DNA of 64,000 nt from Chitinophaga deserti (GTDB lineage: Bacteria > Bacteroidota > Bacteroidia > Chitinophagales > Chitinophagaceae). Of this stretch, positions 14,933 to 23,698 are shown in pieces. A model generated the notes under the pieces. The model worked only from the letters and a program-made list of their open reading frames with translations. It was not told the origin of the DNA and ran no database searches. The stretch spans positions 22,068-86,067 of the forward strand of contig NZ_QFFK01000016.1 in assembly GCF_003149455.1 (NCBI RefSeq), in the 5' to 3' direction. The translations under genes were made by a program, and so were the position numbers. Each line of letters starts with the position of its first letter. Position 1 is the first letter of the stretch.

Positions 14933-16123
14933 TCAGGATGCGCCTAACGACCGGAGCGCCAGCCATGCCATTAACCCTGCACCGATTTCGAGGGATTGCT
15001 CGTCTGCATCGAATGTAGCGGTATGTAACCCTGAAGTGAAGCCCCGGGCTTCGTTACGTACGCCTAAACGGTAGAAACATGCATCTGCCTGTTGAGAATA
15101 GGATGCAAAGTCTTCTGCCGCCATCCAGATAGGAAGATCCACCACATTTTCTGCTCCCATATATTCTTCCGTGAGCGCCCGCACTTCCGCGGTGAGCGCT
15201 TCATGATTGATCAGTACAGGATACCCCACTCGGATGTTCACTTCACAACTGCCACCCATTCCTTCCGCAATGGAGTGTGCCATTTTACGGATGCGTTCAT
15301 GCGCATCGAAGCGCCATGTTTCATCCAGCGTACGGAAGGTACCATCTATGATCACTTTATCAGGGATTACATTGTGCGCTCCCTCTGCGAGTACTTTCCC
15401 GATGGAGAGCACAGAGGGCATAGTGGGATCGGCATTGCGGCTCACGATCTGCTGGAATGCGAGGATCATGTGGCTGGCGATGATGACAGGATCAATAGTA
15501 GTATGGGGCATGGCGCCATGGCCGCCTTTCCCGTAAACTTCAATATAGATCTCATCTGCACTGGCCATATATCTTCCCGGTCGAATGCCGATCTTACCTA
15601 CAGGCAGCTCCGGCATCACATGCTGCCCCAGTATCCGGGCAGGTGCCGGGTTCTGCAATACGCCTTCGGCAATCATCAGGCTGGCACCACCGGGTATACA
15701 TTCTTCTCCGGGCTGGAAAATGAATTTCACCGTTCCGGAGAAAGTATGCCGCAGTTGCTGCAATATCTCAGCTACGCCCAGCAGAGAAGTAGTATGTACA
15801 TCGTGACCGCAGGCATGCATAACACCGGGGTTCTGCGATTTATAGGGTACATCGTTCAGCTCTGTAATGGGCAATGCGTCCATATCGGCACGGAGGGCCA
15901 CTACCTGGTCAGACGGGCCTTTAGTGCCCTGCAACAGGGCTACAAGGCCGGTATTGGCCATCTTCTGACAGGGGATGCCCAGTGCATCCAGTTTACCGGC
16001 TACGAATGCGCAGGTATTTTCTTCTACGAACGAGAGTTCCGGGTGTGCATGCAGATGACGGCGCGTGGCTACGGCCTTGTCCTGTAAACTGCGGGCGATA
16101 TCCCGGATCTTTTCCTTCAGCAT
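14933..16123 (-). CDS. M20-family amidohydrolase (M20D, N-acyl amino acid hydrolase-like)
   Basis: A 396-residue cytoplasmic metal-dependent amidase that removes an acyl or amino-acid group from a nitrogen. The M20D motifs are clear: RRHLHAHPELS near residue 21, ALRADMDALPI, ACGHDVHTT with Cys105, His107 and His110, then FQPGEE with Glu140-141 and GQHVMPELPVG. Family substrates include N-acyl amino acids, hippurate and indole-acetyl amino acids. It is the last gene of the leftward arm of the LacI-type regulon, 8 bp after the DapA-family gene, so its substrate probably comes from the same pathway, for example an N-acylated intermediate; this is inference. Confidence 0.9.
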   Translation of the reverse strand: MLKEKIRDIARSLQDKAVATRRHLHAHPELSFVEENTCAFVAGKLDALGIPCQKMANTGLVALLQGTKGPSDQVVALRADMDALPITELNDVPYKSQNPGVMHACGHDVHTTSLLGVAEILQQLRHTFSGTVKFIFQPGEECIPGGASLMIAEGVLQNPAPARILGQHVMPELPVGKIGIRPGRYMASADEIYIEVYGKGGHGAMPHTTIDPVIIASHMILAFQQIVSRNADPTMPSVLSIGKVLAEGAHNVIPDKVIIDGTFRTLDETWRFDAHERIRKMAHSIAEGMGGSCEVNIRVGYPVLINHEALTAEVRALTEEYMGAENVVDLPIWMAAEDFASYSQQADACFYRLGVRNEARGFTSGLHTATFDADEQSLEIGAGLMAWLALRSLGAS

Positions 16124-16131
16124 ATATGTAA

Positions 16132-17169
16132 TCAGATGTTATCTTTTTCAAGGAAGGCCTGCACAAAAGCATCGTCTGTCAACTCCGGGTATTCAGCTAT
16201 CACACGGGTGATTTCTTCTGATTGTCCGGGTGATAGGACTTCATGATCACTCAGGCACCAGGTACCTTCGATAAGCCCCTGCCTTCTCAATACTTCATGC
16301 AGCCCTGCAATGGAACCTTTGAAGGAGTGGGAGGGATCAAAAAGGGCGGCGTTCATGTCCGTAACGGCAATGTTGGTGCTGAGCAGGTCAGTATCATCCG
16401 GATTTGCCCTGATACGGTCAAAAAGCTGTACCACGTTGCTGGTCCATACCGACCAGTGACCCAATAACCCACCGGCGAACCGCTTCTCCACAATTTTACC
16501 GTTCACGGGCAGGCGGTATACTGTCATCAGGTCGGCCACAATGTTATCATCGTTCCCTGTATACATCGCTATCTCATCCCTGCGTTCCGAGTTACATACG
16601 GCACGGAACACGTCCAGCGTCTGGTAACGATTAAAGGGTGCGGTTTTGATAGCGAACAGATTGGGAATGTCGGCCAGTTGCCGCCAGCAATCGTAACTCA
16701 ATATACGACCTCCTACAGAAGGTTGGAGATAAAATCCGAAAACAGGAATTACTTCCGCTACGGCTGCTACGTGTTGCACGAGCTGGTCTTCGGAATAATC
16801 TTTCAGTCCGCCCATGCTTACCAGACCGATATGGTAACCAAGTCCTTTAGCAATATGGGCTTCTTTAACAGCCTGTTCCGTAGGCCCTGCGATACCGGCT
16901 ACTTTAATGAAAGGGCGGTCCAGCTTCGCTTTGTCGATTTCTTCTGCAGCCAGGCGCAGCACGCGCTCATAGAGGTTGTATTGCGGCCAGCGGATCTCGA
17001 ATTGTGTGGTGTGTACGCCTACAGCTACACCACCTGCGCCGGAGGCTATGTAATAACGGGTAAGGCGGCGCTGGCGGGCTTCATCCAGCTGCCTGTCTTC
17101 CGTAAGTACCAACGGGTGGGCGGGAATCACAGTACCGCTGTAGAGTAATGATTTGACGGATGCGTCCAT
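16132..17169 (-). CDS. DapA/NanA-family lyase (dihydrodipicolinate synthase-like)
   Basis: A 345-residue (beta/alpha)8-barrel enzyme of the DHDPS family, which makes or breaks C-C bonds next to a keto acid through a Schiff base. The candidate Schiff-base Lys is Lys175 in FAIKTAPFNRYQT and the supporting Tyr is Tyr147 in FGFYLQP; the substrate loop is GVAVGVHTTQFE. It is longer than E. coli DapA (292) and diverged, so lysine biosynthesis is unlikely; an aldolase or dehydratase acting on a sugar acid is more plausible. It is the third gene of the leftward arm, 23 bp after the epimerase gene. Confidence 0.8.
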   Translation of the reverse strand: MDASVKSLLYSGTVIPAHPLVLTEDRQLDEARQRRLTRYYIASGAGGVAVGVHTTQFEIRWPQYNLYERVLRLAAEEIDKAKLDRPFIKVAGIAGPTEQAVKEAHIAKGLGYHIGLVSMGGLKDYSEDQLVQHVAAVAEVIPVFGFYLQPSVGGRILSYDCWRQLADIPNLFAIKTAPFNRYQTLDVFRAVCNSERRDEIAMYTGNDDNIVADLMTVYRLPVNGKIVEKRFAGGLLGHWSVWTSNVVQLFDRIRANPDDTDLLSTNIAVTDMNAALFDPSHSFKGSIAGLHEVLRRQGLIEGTWCLSDHEVLSPGQSEEITRVIAEYPELTDDAFVQAFLEKDNI

Positions 17170-17192
17170 ATAATGAAAGCGGATATTAGGTG

Positions 17193-18209
17193 TTAGAATT
17201 TACCGGTTCTGGTCTGGAAATGGGTGGGCTTTTTGATGGTGGCGCCGCCGGACTGGTACCACTCGAGCGTCATGCGGATCATGTCGCGCAGGGTAACTTT
17301 CGGGTAACCGAACAGGCGGAAGCTTTCTGCGGCATTATTAAGCAATGCGGTTTCTGCCTCTTCGTTTACAAACTGCGGTGTTTTACCGGCCAGTTTGCCG
17401 AATTCTTCTGCTATCCAGCGTACGGCTGCAGTTTCCGGACCGGTGATGTTGAGATATTTGGCCGGGGCGGCAGTATGCAGGAAAGAGCGGAGCGCATACT
17501 CATTGGCATCGCCCTGCCAGATCACGTTCACATGGCCCATGCGGAGGTCGATAGGCGACTCGTTTACTACGGATTTACAGATTTCGAGGAGCACGCCATA
17601 ACGGAGATCGTTCGCATAGTTGAGGCGGTAAATAAGCAGTTCGGTACCATATTGCTGGGAGAAGTGCTCGAAGATGCGTTCACGGCCGAGGCAGGACTGT
17701 GCATATTCCCCTACAGGACCGGGCGCCATGCTTTCATCTGCACCGCCGGAAAATACCGGTACCAGCGGATAAACGTTGCCGGTAGAGTAAACCACGATCT
17801 TAGAATTGCGGTATTTCTCAGCCACACGGCCCGGCAGGTAAGCATTCATGGCCCAGGTAAAGGCTTCTTTACCGGTGGTGCCGAATTTTGTGCCTGCAAG
17901 GTAGAGTACGTTCTTTGCATCAGGCAGCGCCGCCAGTTCGGCTTCATTCATCAGGTCTGCGGCGATGGCTTCCACACCTGCGGCTTCCAGTTCTTCGCGG
18001 AGTCCCGGTTCAGAAAGGCGGGAAACGCCTATTACCCTGCGGGGAACACCGGAAGCATCTACGGCCTGTTTAGCCAGTTTTGCGAGGCTGGGACCGATCT
18101 TGCCGCCCACACCAAGGATAAGAATATCGCCTTCGAGGCACGCAATGTCTGCCACCAATGCTTCGGAAGGCTTCAGCAGCTCTTCAACAGTTGAGAATAT
18201 TGTGTCCAT
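17193..18209 (-). CDS. NAD-dependent epimerase/dehydratase-like protein (extended SDR)
   Basis: A 338-residue Rossmann-fold protein. The dinucleotide motif is ILGVGGKIG (residues 31-39) and the extended-SDR features are VLYLAGTKFG, VVYSTGNVYPL and an active-site Tyr169. The usual YxxxK reads YAQSC, so the catalytic Lys is replaced by Cys173. Either another residue takes over or the protein does a different reaction. A C-terminal substrate domain with EYALRSFLHTAAPAKYLNITGPE is intact. It lies between the transporter and lyase genes in the leftward arm (gaps 24 and 23 bp). Confidence 0.8.
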   Translation of the reverse strand: MDTIFSTVEELLKPSEALVADIACLEGDILILGVGGKIGPSLAKLAKQAVDASGVPRRVIGVSRLSEPGLREELEAAGVEAIAADLMNEAELAALPDAKNVLYLAGTKFGTTGKEAFTWAMNAYLPGRVAEKYRNSKIVVYSTGNVYPLVPVFSGGADESMAPGPVGEYAQSCLGRERIFEHFSQQYGTELLIYRLNYANDLRYGVLLEICKSVVNESPIDLRMGHVNVIWQGDANEYALRSFLHTAAPAKYLNITGPETAAVRWIAEEFGKLAGKTPQFVNEEAETALLNNAAESFRLFGYPKVTLRDMIRMTLEWYQSGGATIKKPTHFQTRTGKF

Positions 18210-18233
18210 GTCGTATTGTTTGCAAAGTGATTT

Positions 18234-19487
18234 TTAAGAGAAGAATAAAGTTTTAATGTTGCTGGCGGCGAGGATGAACATAAAGAGGAGGCCCAGTGCG
18301 CCGAAGAATTTCACGTAAACGGAATTTTTCATCGGGCCCATAATCTTTTCATCATTGGCAATCAGGTAAAGTGCTACGCCGATGAAAGGCACGATGAAAA
18401 TAGTAACCGCCTGTGCCAGCACGATCAGCTCCAGTGGCAGCTTCCCGAATGAAATGGCTACAATGGCGCCGAGGGCCATGATGATACCAATGAGTATCCT
18501 CACTTTCCCCGATTGCAGGGAACCTCCGAAGCCCAGTGCATCGCCCAGCAGCGTGCCACCCAGTGCCGCGTTTCCGATCATGGCGGAAAAGGATGCGCCG
18601 AACAGGCCCGACAGGAACAGGGCGGAAGCGAAGTTGCCGAAGATGGGCTCCAGTGCAAGGGCCATGTCGGTTGCCTTGGTGACATTGATATTACGGCTGT
18701 GTAACACCGCAGCACTGCACGACATTACCACGGCAGCCAGTATTCCCAGGATGACCATCCCCGGGATGGCTTCCCGGCCGGTTTGCTTAGCCAGCGGGTT
18801 AATACGTTTACGCTCCTGTACGAGGTAGGCCTGGTACATGGCCCCCACAATCGAGAAGCAGGAAGCGATGAAAGCGATGGTGAGCGGGAGGGAGCCTTCC
18901 GGCAATGTGGGTATTACCATACCTGAGGCCATTGCGGAAAGGGAAGGTTTTGTAAAGAAGAAGGTGGTACAGAAGGCGAGAAGCATCAGTCCGATCAGCC
19001 CGATCATGACTTTTTCCAGTGATTTGTAGAAACTGCGGAAGAACAGCATGATCATGGCTATCACGTTAAATACCACTACCCAGATCTGTGAAGACGTTTG
19101 TGTGGCTTCGCCAATTGCGATTCCTATGCCGATGGAGTTACCCGCCTGAAACGAGGCACATACAAGAAATACCCCCACACCGATGGCGATACGTGCTCCT
19201 TTCCCCCATTTGCGGCCAATGGTTACCAGGACGGATTCGCTGGTAGCAATCCCTATCCTTGCGCTCATTACGGCGAAAATGACCATGAAGAAGATGGCGA
19301 CTACCACCAGCCAGAGGAGGGTATATCCATATTTGGCACCCATCATGGAGGCAATGGTGATCTTACTGGGGCCGAATACAAGCGCGGCAGTAATGAGCCC
19401 CGGCCCAATAGCCTGCAGCCATGCTTTGCCGCGGCTGGCGGAAGGTGCTGAAACAGAAGGGCGCGCGGCGGCTGTTGATTCTTCCAT
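18234..19487 (-). CDS. Nramp-superfamily transporter with altered metal site
   Basis: A 417-residue inner-membrane protein with about 11 membrane segments and the Nramp start GPGLITAALVF. The canonical DPGN metal-binding motif of TM1 is replaced by GPSK at 39-42, removing the Asp and Asn ligands; in TM6 the MPH motif reads MYQ (Met217 kept, Pro and His lost). Classical Mn/Fe transport is therefore unlikely, and a different cation or an organic solute is possible. It is the first gene of the leftward arm, 40 bp from an operator site, so it is probably the uptake system for the regulon's substrate or a cofactor of it. Confidence 0.8.
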   Translation of the reverse strand: MEESTAAARPSVSAPSASRGKAWLQAIGPGLITAALVFGPSKITIASMMGAKYGYTLLWLVVVAIFFMVIFAVMSARIGIATSESVLVTIGRKWGKGARIAIGVGVFLVCASFQAGNSIGIGIAIGEATQTSSQIWVVVFNVIAMIMLFFRSFYKSLEKVMIGLIGLMLLAFCTTFFFTKPSLSAMASGMVIPTLPEGSLPLTIAFIASCFSIVGAMYQAYLVQERKRINPLAKQTGREAIPGMVILGILAAVVMSCSAAVLHSRNINVTKATDMALALEPIFGNFASALFLSGLFGASFSAMIGNAALGGTLLGDALGFGGSLQSGKVRILIGIIMALGAIVAISFGKLPLELIVLAQAVTIFIVPFIGVALYLIANDEKIMGPMKNSVYVKFFGALGLLFMFILAASNIKTLFFS

Positions 19488-19526
19488 AAAACGTTTAATT
19501 TATGAGTTGACCTGGTTGTTATTTTA

Positions 19527-19540
19527 CGGGTGCGTACACG
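19527..19540. promoter_or_regulatory. LacI-type operator site A
   Basis: CGGGTGCGTACACG, two bases off the perfect palindrome CGGGTACGTACCCG. It lies 40 bp upstream of the Nramp-like gene. Confidence 0.65.
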
Positions 19541-19591
19541 TAGCTTGTATCTCTTTATAGTAAAGCGTTTAAGAATAACGTGAAATAATTT

Positions 19592-19605
19592 CGTGTACGT
19601 ACCCG
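19592..19605. promoter_or_regulatory. LacI-type operator site B
   Basis: CGTGTACGTACCCG followed by AAAGTA, a flank shared with the sites at 19827 and 26795. Its centre is 65 bp from site A. Confidence 0.7.
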
Positions 19606-19753
19606 AAAGTACATGGATTAACCGGATAATGCAAATTATTTTCAGCAGGAAAGCATATTTTAAACAAGCGGTGTCCTTAATATAGTGGGAGGGCCAAATA
19701 TTTTTTCTCTTGCCCTCTTTCCTTGCATTTTTCAGATATAATTGCCTAACTTC

Positions 19754-19767
19754 CGGGTGCGTACCCG
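19754..19767. promoter_or_regulatory. LacI-type operator site C
   Basis: CGGGTGCGTACCCG, one base off the perfect palindrome; overlaps the palindrome CCGGTAATTACCGG at 19765-19778. Confidence 0.7.
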
Positions 19768-19792
19768 GTAATTACCGGAATTTTACCACGCA

Positions 19793-19808
19793 GGTTGAAG
19801 GTTCAACC
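19793..19808. promoter_or_regulatory. Inverted repeat GGTTGAA-GG-TTCAACC
   Basis: Perfect 7-bp arms with a 2-bp centre, unlike the LacI-type sites, between operators C and D. It could bind a second regulator. Confidence 0.35.
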
Positions 19809-19826
19809 ATTTTTTAGGACACATGA

Positions 19827-19840
19827 CGGGTACGTACCCG
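19827..19840. promoter_or_regulatory. LacI-type operator site D (perfect palindrome)
   Basis: CGGGTACGTACCCG, a perfect 14-bp palindrome followed by AAAGTA. It lies 58 bp before the first Gfo/Idh gene, 73 bp centre-to-centre from site C. Confidence 0.75.
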
Positions 19841-19898
19841 AAAGTAACGGGAACTACGGGTATCAACCATCTCAAACGCATTAAAGATCTAATTCCAC

Positions 19899-20927
19899 AT
19901 GACGCATCGCTATGACCGCAGACAGTTTCTACAGTCCATCACCGCCGCAGGCATCGCCACCGGACTTACCGCCAGCAGCTCCCTTCGTGCCATGGCCCTT
20001 AACGCCAACCCGGTACGCATCGGCATCATCGGGTGCGATACTTCACATGCCGTGGCATTCGCCAAAAGTTTCAATAAAGACGTGGTTACTCCCGGACTGG
20101 AAGGCTTCAGAATCGTTGCCGCCCTGCCGGAAGCCAGTCCGGATATAGAAAACAACCAGAAACGCCTGCCCGGGTTTGTGGAAGAACTGAAGAAACTCGG
20201 TGTGGAGATGGTGTCCTCCATGGAAGAACTGCTCCGGCAATCTGATGTGGTAATGGTAGAGTCCAACGACGGCCGCCCTCATCTCCGCCAGGCACTGCCA
20301 GCCATACAGGCGGGTAAGAAAGTGTTCATCGATAAGCCCCTTTCTGCCACGCTCGCCGAAGGCATCGAAATATTCAACCTCGCGGAAAAACATAACGCCG
20401 CCATCTTCTCCGCATCCTCACTCCGCTATATGGATAATGCACAGGCAGTAGCCGGAGGCTCAATCGGGAAAGTAATGGGTGCAGATGCATACAGCCCCTG
20501 TGCCCTGGAGAAAACGCACCCCGATCTTTACTGGTACGGCATCCATGGCGTGGAAACACTCTTTACCGTTATGGGCACCGGCTGCCAGTCGGTTTCCCGG
20601 ATCAGTACGCCGGATGCCGATGTGGTAACGGGCGTTTGGGAAGGAGGGAGGATCGGTACTTTCAGGGGTATCCGCGGAGGTAAGCAGGATTATGGAGGCA
20701 CGGCATTCGGGGAAAAGGGTATTGCAGCCCTCGGTCCATATAAAGGCTATGAACCGTTGCTGCTGCGCATAGCAGATTTCTTCCGGACGGGCATATCACC
20801 GGTACCCCGCGAGGCCACGTTGGAGATTCTCGCCTTTATGGATGCAGCTGATGAGAGTAAGCGCCGGAAAGGAGCTTCCGTCACGATTGAGGCCATGTTC
20901 AAAAAAGCAAATAAACACAAACGTTAA
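19899..20927 (+). CDS. Tat-exported Gfo/Idh/MocA-family oxidoreductase
   Basis: A 342-residue NAD(P)-binding protein of the Gfo/Idh family. The N-terminus has a twin-arginine signal (RRQFLQS, Arg7-Arg8) ending around SSSLRAMA, so it is probably exported folded with its cofactor. The Rossmann segment is VRIGIIGCDTSHA (39-51), lacking the normal third Gly, and the catalytic motif is DKP in place of EKP (Lys146). Periplasmic Gfo/Idh proteins of Bacteroidota are known to oxidise or reduce sugars (for example in 3-keto-glycoside pathways) or, as in GH109, to cleave glycosides. It starts the rightward arm of the regulon, downstream of operator D. Confidence 0.85.
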   Translation: MTHRYDRRQFLQSITAAGIATGLTASSSLRAMALNANPVRIGIIGCDTSHAVAFAKSFNKDVVTPGLEGFRIVAALPEASPDIENNQKRLPGFVEELKKLGVEMVSSMEELLRQSDVVMVESNDGRPHLRQALPAIQAGKKVFIDKPLSATLAEGIEIFNLAEKHNAAIFSASSLRYMDNAQAVAGGSIGKVMGADAYSPCALEKTHPDLYWYGIHGVETLFTVMGTGCQSVSRISTPDADVVTGVWEGGRIGTFRGIRGGKQDYGGTAFGEKGIAALGPYKGYEPLLLRIADFFRTGISPVPREATLEILAFMDAADESKRRKGASVTIEAMFKKANKHKR

Positions 20928-20960
20928 TCATATTCCTTCTACCCACATAATTGCTATCTC

Positions 20961-22301
20961 ATGGAAAAATCCCGCAGATCATTTCTGAAGAATACGGCGA
21001 AAGGCACAGCCCTTATCGCTGCCGGTGGTATATTACCCGGCTTCTCCGCCCAAAGCTATGCCTCCATTATTGGCGCAAATGAGCGCATCCGCGTTGGCGT
21101 AATGGGGGTGAATGCACGTGGACTGGCACTGGCCCAGAACTATGCAAAACAACCCAATTGCGAAGTGGTTTCCATCTCTGATGTGGATAGCCGCGCCACG
21201 GTAAAATGCATTGCCAAAGTAGAAGATATCCAGAAAAAGAAACCTGTTGATATTCCCGATTTCAGGAAAGCCCTGGAACAGAAGGATATGGACGCGCTTA
21301 TTGTAGCTGCGCCAGACCATTGGCATGCGCCCGCTGCTATACTGGCCGCTAAAGCCGGGAAGCACGTATACCTCGAAAAGCCCTGCAGCCACAATCCCCA
21401 TGAAGGAGAACTGCTTGTGGCAGCACAAAAGAAATATAAGACCGTCATCCAGATGGGCAACCAGCGCAGGTCATGGCCCAATGTCATCAAAGCGATTCAG
21501 GAGGTGAAAGACGGCTCCATCGGCCGTGCTTATTTCGGGAAGGGATGGTATACCAATAACCGCCAGTCTATCGGCAGGGGGAAAGAATCTGCAGTGCCCG
21601 ATTGGCTCAACTACGATCTCTGGCAGGGCCCTGCTCCGCGCAAGGCTTTCCGCGATAACCTTATTCACTACAACTGGCACTGGTTCTGGAACTGGGGTAC
21701 GGGAGAAGCACTGAACAATGGCACGCATATGATCGATCTGCTGCGCTGGGGAATGGGAGTGGAGTATCCGGTAAAGGTATCGTCTTCCGGTGGCCGTTAC
21801 CGGTATGAGGATGACTGGGAAACACCGGATACACAGGTCATCAACCTGGAGTTTGATAACAATTCCGGCATGGTATGGGAAGGCCGCAGCTGTAATGGCA
21901 AACCGGTGGAAGGGAATTCTGCGGGTGTGTTGTTTTATGGAGAGAAAGGATCGCTGTTGATTGACGGGAATGCCTATACCATTTACGACCTCGATAATAA
22001 AGTGGTGAAAGATGTGAAGAATGATATGAAGATCGATGCGCGCAACCTTACCAACCCTGCAGAAGCGCTGGATGCCCTTCACTTCCAGAATTTCTTTGAC
22101 GCCATCCGCAACGGCTCCAGGCTCAATAGCGACATCCTGAGCGGTCATCAGAGCACACTGCTTTGCCAGCTGGGCAACATCGCCCTGCGCACCGGCAGCA
22201 CCCTGCATACAGACCCTTCTAACGGACGGATCAAAAACAATGCGGCAGCGCAGAAATTATGGAAACGGGCTTACCAGCCGGGCTGGGAACCTACCGTATA
22301 A
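20961..22301 (+). CDS. Tat-exported Gfo/Idh/MocA-family oxidoreductase (second)
   Basis: A 446-residue member of the Gfo/Idh family with a twin-arginine signal (SRRSFLKN, Arg5-Arg6) and the catalytic EKP motif at 139-141 in YLEKPCSHNPHE. The Rossmann segment is IRVGVMGVNARG; the substrate part contains WHWFWNWGTGEALNNGTHMIDLLRWG, typical of the large periplasmic Gfo/Idh group in Bacteroidota. It may be a sugar oxidoreductase or a GH109-like glycosidase that uses bound NAD. It follows the first Gfo/Idh gene by 33 bp, and the MFS gene follows by 17 bp, so the three are very likely one transcript. Confidence 0.88.
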   Translation: MEKSRRSFLKNTAKGTALIAAGGILPGFSAQSYASIIGANERIRVGVMGVNARGLALAQNYAKQPNCEVVSISDVDSRATVKCIAKVEDIQKKKPVDIPDFRKALEQKDMDALIVAAPDHWHAPAAILAAKAGKHVYLEKPCSHNPHEGELLVAAQKKYKTVIQMGNQRRSWPNVIKAIQEVKDGSIGRAYFGKGWYTNNRQSIGRGKESAVPDWLNYDLWQGPAPRKAFRDNLIHYNWHWFWNWGTGEALNNGTHMIDLLRWGMGVEYPVKVSSSGGRYRYEDDWETPDTQVINLEFDNNSGMVWEGRSCNGKPVEGNSAGVLFYGEKGSLLIDGNAYTIYDLDNKVVKDVKNDMKIDARNLTNPAEALDALHFQNFFDAIRNGSRLNSDILSGHQSTLLCQLGNIALRTGSTLHTDPSNGRIKNNAAAQKLWKRAYQPGWEPTV

Positions 22302-22318
22302 ATCAATAAATCATTGAC

Positions 22319-23698
22319 ATGCGGACACAAACCGGCATGGTGGACCCCGGCTCCCTGAGCCGTCGGGACACACGCATATCCATCCTTATCATCGGCATGC
22401 TGTTCTTCATCTTCGGCTTCGTGTCGTGGGTGAATGCCATCCTCATTCCGTACTTCAAAATAGCCTGTGAGCTTACCAGTCTGCAGTCGTACCTCGTAAC
22501 CTTCGCATTCTATATTTCATACCTCGTTATGTCGGTTCCGTCATCCTACCTCTTACGATCGGTTGGTTTTAAGAAGGGAATGATGATCGGGTTCTGGGCA
22601 ATGGCACTGGGAGCTTTCATTTTTGTACCTGCCGCCCTTACGCGTACTTACGAGCTTTTCCTGCTGGGGCTCTTTACACTGGGCATCGGGCTTGCCGTAC
22701 TGCAAACCGCTGCTAATCCCTATATCACCATCCTCGGGCCAAAGGAATCCGCTGCGCAAAGGATCAGTGTGATGGGTATATGCAATAAGTTCGCCGGCAT
22801 TATTGCCCCGCTCATATTTGCGGCCGTCATCCTCCGGGTTACGGATACCGATCTGGAACGCACACTGCCCGGAATGGCTCCCACGGAAAGAGCTGCAGTG
22901 CTGGATGCCTTTATCCGCCGGGTAATTATTCCCTATTCGGTACTGGGCACGGTACTGTTCATCCTTGGACTGGTAGTACGCTTTTCTCCACTGCCTGAGA
23001 TTAACACGGAGAATGAAAGCACGGAAACTGCCGCGGTAAACAGTAGTAAGAAAAGCATTTTCGATTTCCCGCACCTGATCCTCGGGGCACTTGCCATCTT
23101 CCTGCATGTAGGCACGCAGGTGATTGCGATAGATACTATTATCTCCTACGCAGGCTCTATGGGCATCCCGCTGCTGGAAGCAAAGGTGTTCCCTTCTTAT
23201 ACACTCGGGGCCACTATTGTAGGGTACTTCATCGGTATCCTCATCATCCCGAAATATGTGAAACAGGTAAATGCACTTCGGTTCTGTACCCTGCTGGGTT
23301 CCGCGCTCACTATCTGCATCGTAACCATGCGCGGTGCGGTAACTATTTTCGGGCATGAAGCGGATGTATCCATCTGGTTCGTGGTGTTGCTGGGCCTGGC
23401 CAATTCCCTTGTATGGGCAGGCATATGGCCACTGGCACTCGATGGACTGGGCCGCTTTACCAAACTGGGCGCCTCTGTACTGATCATGGGACTGTGCGGC
23501 AATGCGGTATTGCCTTTGATATACGGGTACTTCGCGGATATAACGGGAGAGCGTGCCGCTTACTGGGTATTGCTGCCCTGTTACGCTTATCTCATGTATT
23601 ATGCTTTCTACGGGCACCTGGTGCGCAGCTGGGGCATCTCCCGGCCGGCAGTGGCTTTAAATAACACATATGAGCTTTCGGAAGATAAAAATCTTTAA
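22319..23698 (+). CDS. FucP-type sugar MFS transporter
   Basis: A 459-residue inner-membrane permease with 12 predicted segments. Its N-terminal half (FFIFGFVSWVNAILIPYFKIACELTS) and LQTAANPYITILGP identify the FucP/NagP branch of the major facilitator superfamily (fucose, glucose/galactose and N-acetylglucosamine H+ symporters). It probably takes up the sugar released in the periplasm. Its 3' end overlaps nagA by 29 bp, in a different frame, which points to tight co-translation. Confidence 0.9.
   Translation: MRTQTGMVDPGSLSRRDTRISILIIGMLFFIFGFVSWVNAILIPYFKIACELTSLQSYLVTFAFYISYLVMSVPSSYLLRSVGFKKGMMIGFWAMALGAFIFVPAALTRTYELFLLGLFTLGIGLAVLQTAANPYITILGPKESAAQRISVMGICNKFAGIIAPLIFAAVILRVTDTDLERTLPGMAPTERAAVLDAFIRRVIIPYSVLGTVLFILGLVVRFSPLPEINTENESTETAAVNSSKKSIFDFPHLILGALAIFLHVGTQVIAIDTIISYAGSMGIPLLEAKVFPSYTLGATIVGYFIGILIIPKYVKQVNALRFCTLLGSALTICIVTMRGAVTIFGHEADVSIWFVVLLGLANSLVWAGIWPLALDGLGRFTKLGASVLIMGLCGNAVLPLIYGYFADITGERAAYWVLLPCYAYLMYYAFYGHLVRSWGISRPAVALNNTYELSEDKNL

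Larger units (their letters stand above)
19488..19898. promoter_or_regulatory. Divergent control region of the catabolic cluster
   Basis: A 411-bp gene-free region between the two arms. It holds four copies of the LacI-type palindrome (19527-19540, 19592-19605, 19754-19767, 19827-19840), an overlapping palindrome CCGGTAATTACCGG (19765-19778), and an inverted repeat GGTTGAA-GG-TTCAACC (19793-19808). No coding frame is supported here. Confidence 0.75.

Noticed and set aside
15092..16087. 331-codon frame opposite the M20 amidohydrolase
   Set aside because: Shadow of a clear gene; composition is unlike a real protein and it has no motifs.
17190..18194. 334-codon frame opposite the epimerase gene
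   Set aside because: Shadow frame with no recognisable domain; the minus strand carries the conserved Rossmann motif.
22553..23617. 354-codon frame opposite the MFS permease
   Set aside because: Shadow of a transporter gene; charged low-information sequence without motifs.
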